DNA of 16,745 nucleotides from NCBI GenBank assembly GCA_964448935.1, contig CAYVBE010000075.1:1-16745 (forward strand), in the 5' to 3' direction. A model generated the notes under the pieces. That model had not been told where the DNA came from and ran no database searches. It saw only the letters and a program-made list of their open reading frames with translations. The stretch comes from CAYVBE01 sp964448935 (lineage in GTDB: Bacteria > Planctomycetota > Brocadiia > SM23-32). Of this stretch, positions 14,914 through 16,745 are shown piece after piece. Position numbers and translations under genes: made by a program. The first letter of the stretch is position 1; each line of letters starts with the position of its first letter.

Positions 14914-15720
14914 TCAGCGTTGTCTCAAAAACTCGATGGCCCGCCGCGCCGCCGTGTCCGGGTCGGGCTCGGGCAGGATCTCCACCGATATCCAGCCATC
15001 GTAGCCCACACCGCGGAGCGCCCCGAAGATGGCGTCGAAGTCCGTATGCCCCTGCCCCGGCGCCAGGCGGTTCGAGTCGGCCACGTGAACGTATGCCACC
15101 CGATCCGCATGCTCCTGCAGCACGCCGGGCAGCCACCTGTCCTCGATGTTCATGTGGAACAGGTCGGGCATCAGGCCCATGTTGGGTGCGCCCACCTCGT
15201 CCAGCAGCGCGGCACCCTCCTCCACGGAGTTGATGAAGTTGATCTCGTATCGGTTCACCGGCTCCAGGATCAGCTTCACGCCCTTCGGCTCCGCGTAGCC
15301 GGCCACCTCGCGCGCGACGCGGATGAACCGCTCCTCGGCGTCCTCCACCGGCTCGCCCTCCTCCACGTAGCCACGCACGCGCCCGATGTTGACCATGGCC
15401 TCGAGCTGCTCGGCCAGGTCTATCATCTCCTTGAAGACGCGGATGACCTCCGTGCGCTTCTCCTCGTCCCGGGTGGTGAAGAACAGCCCCAGCCCGGCGA
15501 ACACCTGGCCGGTGGAGATGACGGGGCATTCCAGCCCGTGCCGGTCCAGCAGCCCCAGGATGCGCTCCGGGTCCACCTGGTCGGCGGTCTTCAGGGCCAG
15601 CTCGATGCCGTCGTATCCGAAACGCGCGGCTTTCTCGATGGACTCCTCGATGCCGCGCCACACCACGAACGCGTCCGGCATAGCGTCCTCGGTGGCCACG
15701 GCCACGGCGATGGGGAACAT
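14914..15720 (-). CDS. Sugar phosphate isomerase/epimerase (xylose isomerase-like TIM barrel)
   Basis: 268 residues forming an AP-endonuclease-2/xylose-isomerase-like TIM barrel. Four metal ligands stand at the expected strand ends: Glu153 (LEPVNRYE), Asp186 (PDLFHMN), His212 (VHVADSNR) and Glu247 (SVEILP). The LEP.NR.E and D..HMN patterns resemble hydroxypyruvate isomerase and ketose 3-epimerase relatives, so it probably isomerises or epimerises a ketose or a small hydroxy-keto acid. Start at 15720 has AGGAGGGAG upstream; a 28-residue extension to 15804 crosses the promoter and is not used. It is the first gene of the operon with the two transketolase subunits, suggesting that its product is fed to transketolase. 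Confidence 0.88.
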   Translation of the reverse strand: MFPIAVAVATEDAMPDAFVVWRGIEESIEKAARFGYDGIELALKTADQVDPERILGLLDRHGLECPVISTGQVFAGLGLFFTTRDEEKRTEVIRVFKEMIDLAEQLEAMVNIGRVRGYVEEGEPVEDAEERFIRVAREVAGYAEPKGVKLILEPVNRYEINFINSVEEGAALLDEVGAPNMGLMPDLFHMNIEDRWLPGVLQEHADRVAYVHVADSNRLAPGQGHTDFDAIFGALRGVGYDGWISVEILPEPDPDTAARRAIEFLRQR

Positions 15721-15754
15721 GGGGCTCCCTCCTGTGGAATTCACGTGAGTGTGC

Positions 15755-15783
15755 ATGATGGCGAACCAGCGGCCGAGCGTCAA
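15755..15783 (-). promoter_or_regulatory. Sigma-70-type promoter for the isomerase/transketolase operon
   Basis: On the minus strand TTGACG (15783-15778), a 17-bp spacer and CATCAT (15760-15755, 4 of 6 matches). Predicted start is near 15748, about 28 bases before the ATG at 15720. The start region abuts one copy of the AATTCACGTG repeat (15738-15747). Confidence 0.5.
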
Positions 15784-15825
15784 GCAAATTGCGGTTTTAA
15801 GCATGCACCTCGGGGTGTTCCGTAG

Positions 15826-15831
15826 TACAAT
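15826..15831 (+). promoter_or_regulatory. Candidate -10 box for the creatininase-family gene
   Basis: TACAAT matches the -10 consensus at 5 of 6 positions and lies about 38 bases before the ATG at 15869. No good -35 box stands at 16-18 bp upstream, so the promoter may be weak or need an activator. Confidence 0.3.
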
Positions 15832-15868
15832 TCACGTGCCATTGTCCTCTCCATGAAGGGCAGATCCC

Positions 15869-16615
15869 ATGACCGAACGAGTGCTGCACGCCGAACTGAC
15901 ACCCCCGGATTTCGAAGCGCGGCTGGCCGAGGCGCCGATCGCCTACCTGCCTCTGGGCACGCTGGAGTGGCACGGCCGGCACCTGCCGCTGGGCTCGGAC
16001 GGGCTGCAGTCGCAGGGCTTCTTTGTGGAGCTTGCGCGCGAGGCCGGGGGCGTGGTCCTGCCGATGCTTTTCCTCGGCCCCGACCGGCGGTGTGAGGAGG
16101 ACGGGCGGGAGTATTACGGCATGGACTACGCGGATACGAACGGGCGCGACGGCGAACCGCGGCAGTTGCCCGGCAGCGCTTACTGGGCGCCGGACGAACT
16201 GTTCCTGGACCTGCTGCGGGCCGTCCTCAAGCAGCTCCGCAGGGCCGGTTTCCGCATCGTGGTCGCCCACGGACACGGGCCTTCCACGGTCGCCTTCCGG
16301 AAACATATCGAGGAGTGGCAGGAAGAATTCGGCCTGCGCCTTTTCCACTGCTGGCGGGACGACGAATCCGACGGCCTGGGGATCCAGACCGATCACGCCG
16401 CCGCCAACGAGACCTCCCTGGTGATGGCACTGCACCCCGACCTGGTGCAGATGGCCAACCTGCCCGACGATCCCGACCGGTGGCCGGTCTCAGTAGGCGG
16501 ACAGGACCCCAGGACCGACGCCTCCCCCGACCGCGGCCGGAAGGCCATCCGGATGCAGGTCGAAAGAATGGCCGCCCTGCTACGGGAGACCCTTGCCCGC
16601 TTGCCGGCAGAATGA
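15869..16615 (+). CDS. Creatininase-family amidohydrolase
   Basis: 248 residues, the normal length for the creatininase/creatinine amidohydrolase family (relatives include ArfB and MftE). Metal-binding motifs are present: LEWHG with Glu33 and His35, LGSD with Asp44, AHGHG with His134 and His136, and TDHAAANETS (174-183) with Glu181. The family usually has NGHGGN at the fourth motif; here it is AHGHGPS, a mild departure. Members hydrolyse cyclic or linear amides, but many near sugar operons have no proven substrate. Cytoplasmic, no signal peptide. The ribosome binding site is weak (AAGGGCAGA). It is divergent from the isomerase/transketolase operon and shares the duplicated AATTCACGTG site with it. 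Confidence 0.85.
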   Translation: MTERVLHAELTPPDFEARLAEAPIAYLPLGTLEWHGRHLPLGSDGLQSQGFFVELAREAGGVVLPMLFLGPDRRCEEDGREYYGMDYADTNGRDGEPRQLPGSAYWAPDELFLDLLRAVLKQLRRAGFRIVVAHGHGPSTVAFRKHIEEWQEEFGLRLFHCWRDDESDGLGIQTDHAAANETSLVMALHPDLVQMANLPDDPDRWPVSVGGQDPRTDASPDRGRKAIRMQVERMAALLRETLARLPAE

Positions 16616-16745
16616 TCTGACTCCGTGCGACTCACCGACCTTGGCGCCCGCACAATGCCCAAAACATGACATCTTAACTTGGATCCCCCATCACTACTGT
16701 CCGGTTAAGTGATTCCAGAAGTCTCGTAAGCCGTGGTTAATAAGA
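16616..16745. other. Non-coding right end, possible start of a mobile element
   Basis: No gene is seen after the creatininase stop. From about 16660 the sequence becomes less GC-rich. It contains CTTAAC (16673-16678) and its reverse complement GTTAAG (16704-16709) around a BamHI-like GGATCC, and the stretch ACTGTCCGGTTAAGTG (16695-16710), which resembles transposon terminal sequence. The window ends before any transposase could be seen, so this is only a suggestion. No T-tailed hairpin terminator for the preceding gene was found. Confidence 0.25.

Larger units (their letters stand above)
15738..15838. repeat. Duplicated AATTCACGTG site in a divergent promoter region
   Basis: The 10-mer AATTCACGTG occurs at 15738-15747 and 15829-15838, 91 bp apart, in the 148-bp gap between the isomerase operon and the creatininase-family gene. 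The core CACGTG is a palindrome, as many repressor sites are. The left copy sits at the predicted transcript start of the minus-strand operon; the right copy overlaps a TACAAT -10-like box (15826-15831) of the plus-strand gene. This suggests operators for one regulator acting on both directions. No regulator gene is in the window. Confidence 0.45.

Noticed and set aside
14059..15825. 588-codon plus-strand ORF opposite the transketolase/isomerase operon
   Set aside because: Rich in His, Arg and Gly with no domain; the minus strand encodes three clear enzymes with ribosome binding sites.
1..16745. CRISPR array, phage structural genes or a defence system
   Set aside because: No regularly spaced repeats and no nuclease, helicase or toxin-antitoxin motifs were seen in any frame.

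Overview
The window is a stretch of GC-rich bacterial chromosome with 14 well-supported protein genes, nearly all for carbohydrate metabolism. Ribosome binding sites are of the GGAGG type and several promoters follow the housekeeping sigma-70 consensus. The gene mix (secreted glycoside hydrolase with carbohydrate-binding-like modules, CE7 and SGNH esterases, split transketolase, FucI/AraA-like isomerase, creatininase-family amidohydrolase) resembles uncultured polysaccharide degraders such as Planctomycetota/PVC, Armatimonadota or related lineages. The phylum cannot be fixed from this sequence alone.

Layout. Bases 1 to about 1033 are less GC-rich and poor in genes: one small unrecognised ORF, then apparently decayed sequence. 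They end at the 3' part of a tRNA-Lys(CTT) gene that lacks its 5' part. I read this as the attachment-site scar of an integrated element lying to the left, with the host chromosome to the right. Next come a CE7 acetyl-esterase (minus strand) and, from a divergent promoter region, a plus-strand set: a secreted protein with two copies of a beta-sandwich-like module, a secreted clan GH-A-like hydrolase with a third copy of that module, and a small cupin. A minus-strand run follows (9517 down to 7051): zinc alcohol dehydrogenase, SGNH/GDSL hydrolase and TauE/SafE permease. Then come a plus-strand multi-pass membrane protein, a minus-strand GH43-like beta-propeller enzyme and a plus-strand FucI/AraA-fold protein. 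A minus-strand operon (15720 down to 13139) encodes a xylose-isomerase-like TIM barrel enzyme and the two halves of a split transketolase. A plus-strand creatininase-family gene ends the coding part. The last ~130 bases are non-coding and may hold the start of another mobile element.

How it may work together (inference). Secreted module proteins and the GH-A-like hydrolase would bind and cut a plant- or algae-type polysaccharide. CE7 and SGNH esterases would remove acetyl groups and the GH43-like enzyme would release side-chain sugars. The ADH, FucI-like protein, TIM-barrel isomerase/epimerase and transketolase would pass the sugars into the pentose phosphate pool. Substrate identity is not shown by the sequence. 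The most novel items are the three-copy module family, the unassigned GH-A-like enzyme, a 10-bp repeat placed at both start regions of one divergent promoter pair, and the tRNA-Lys integration scar.
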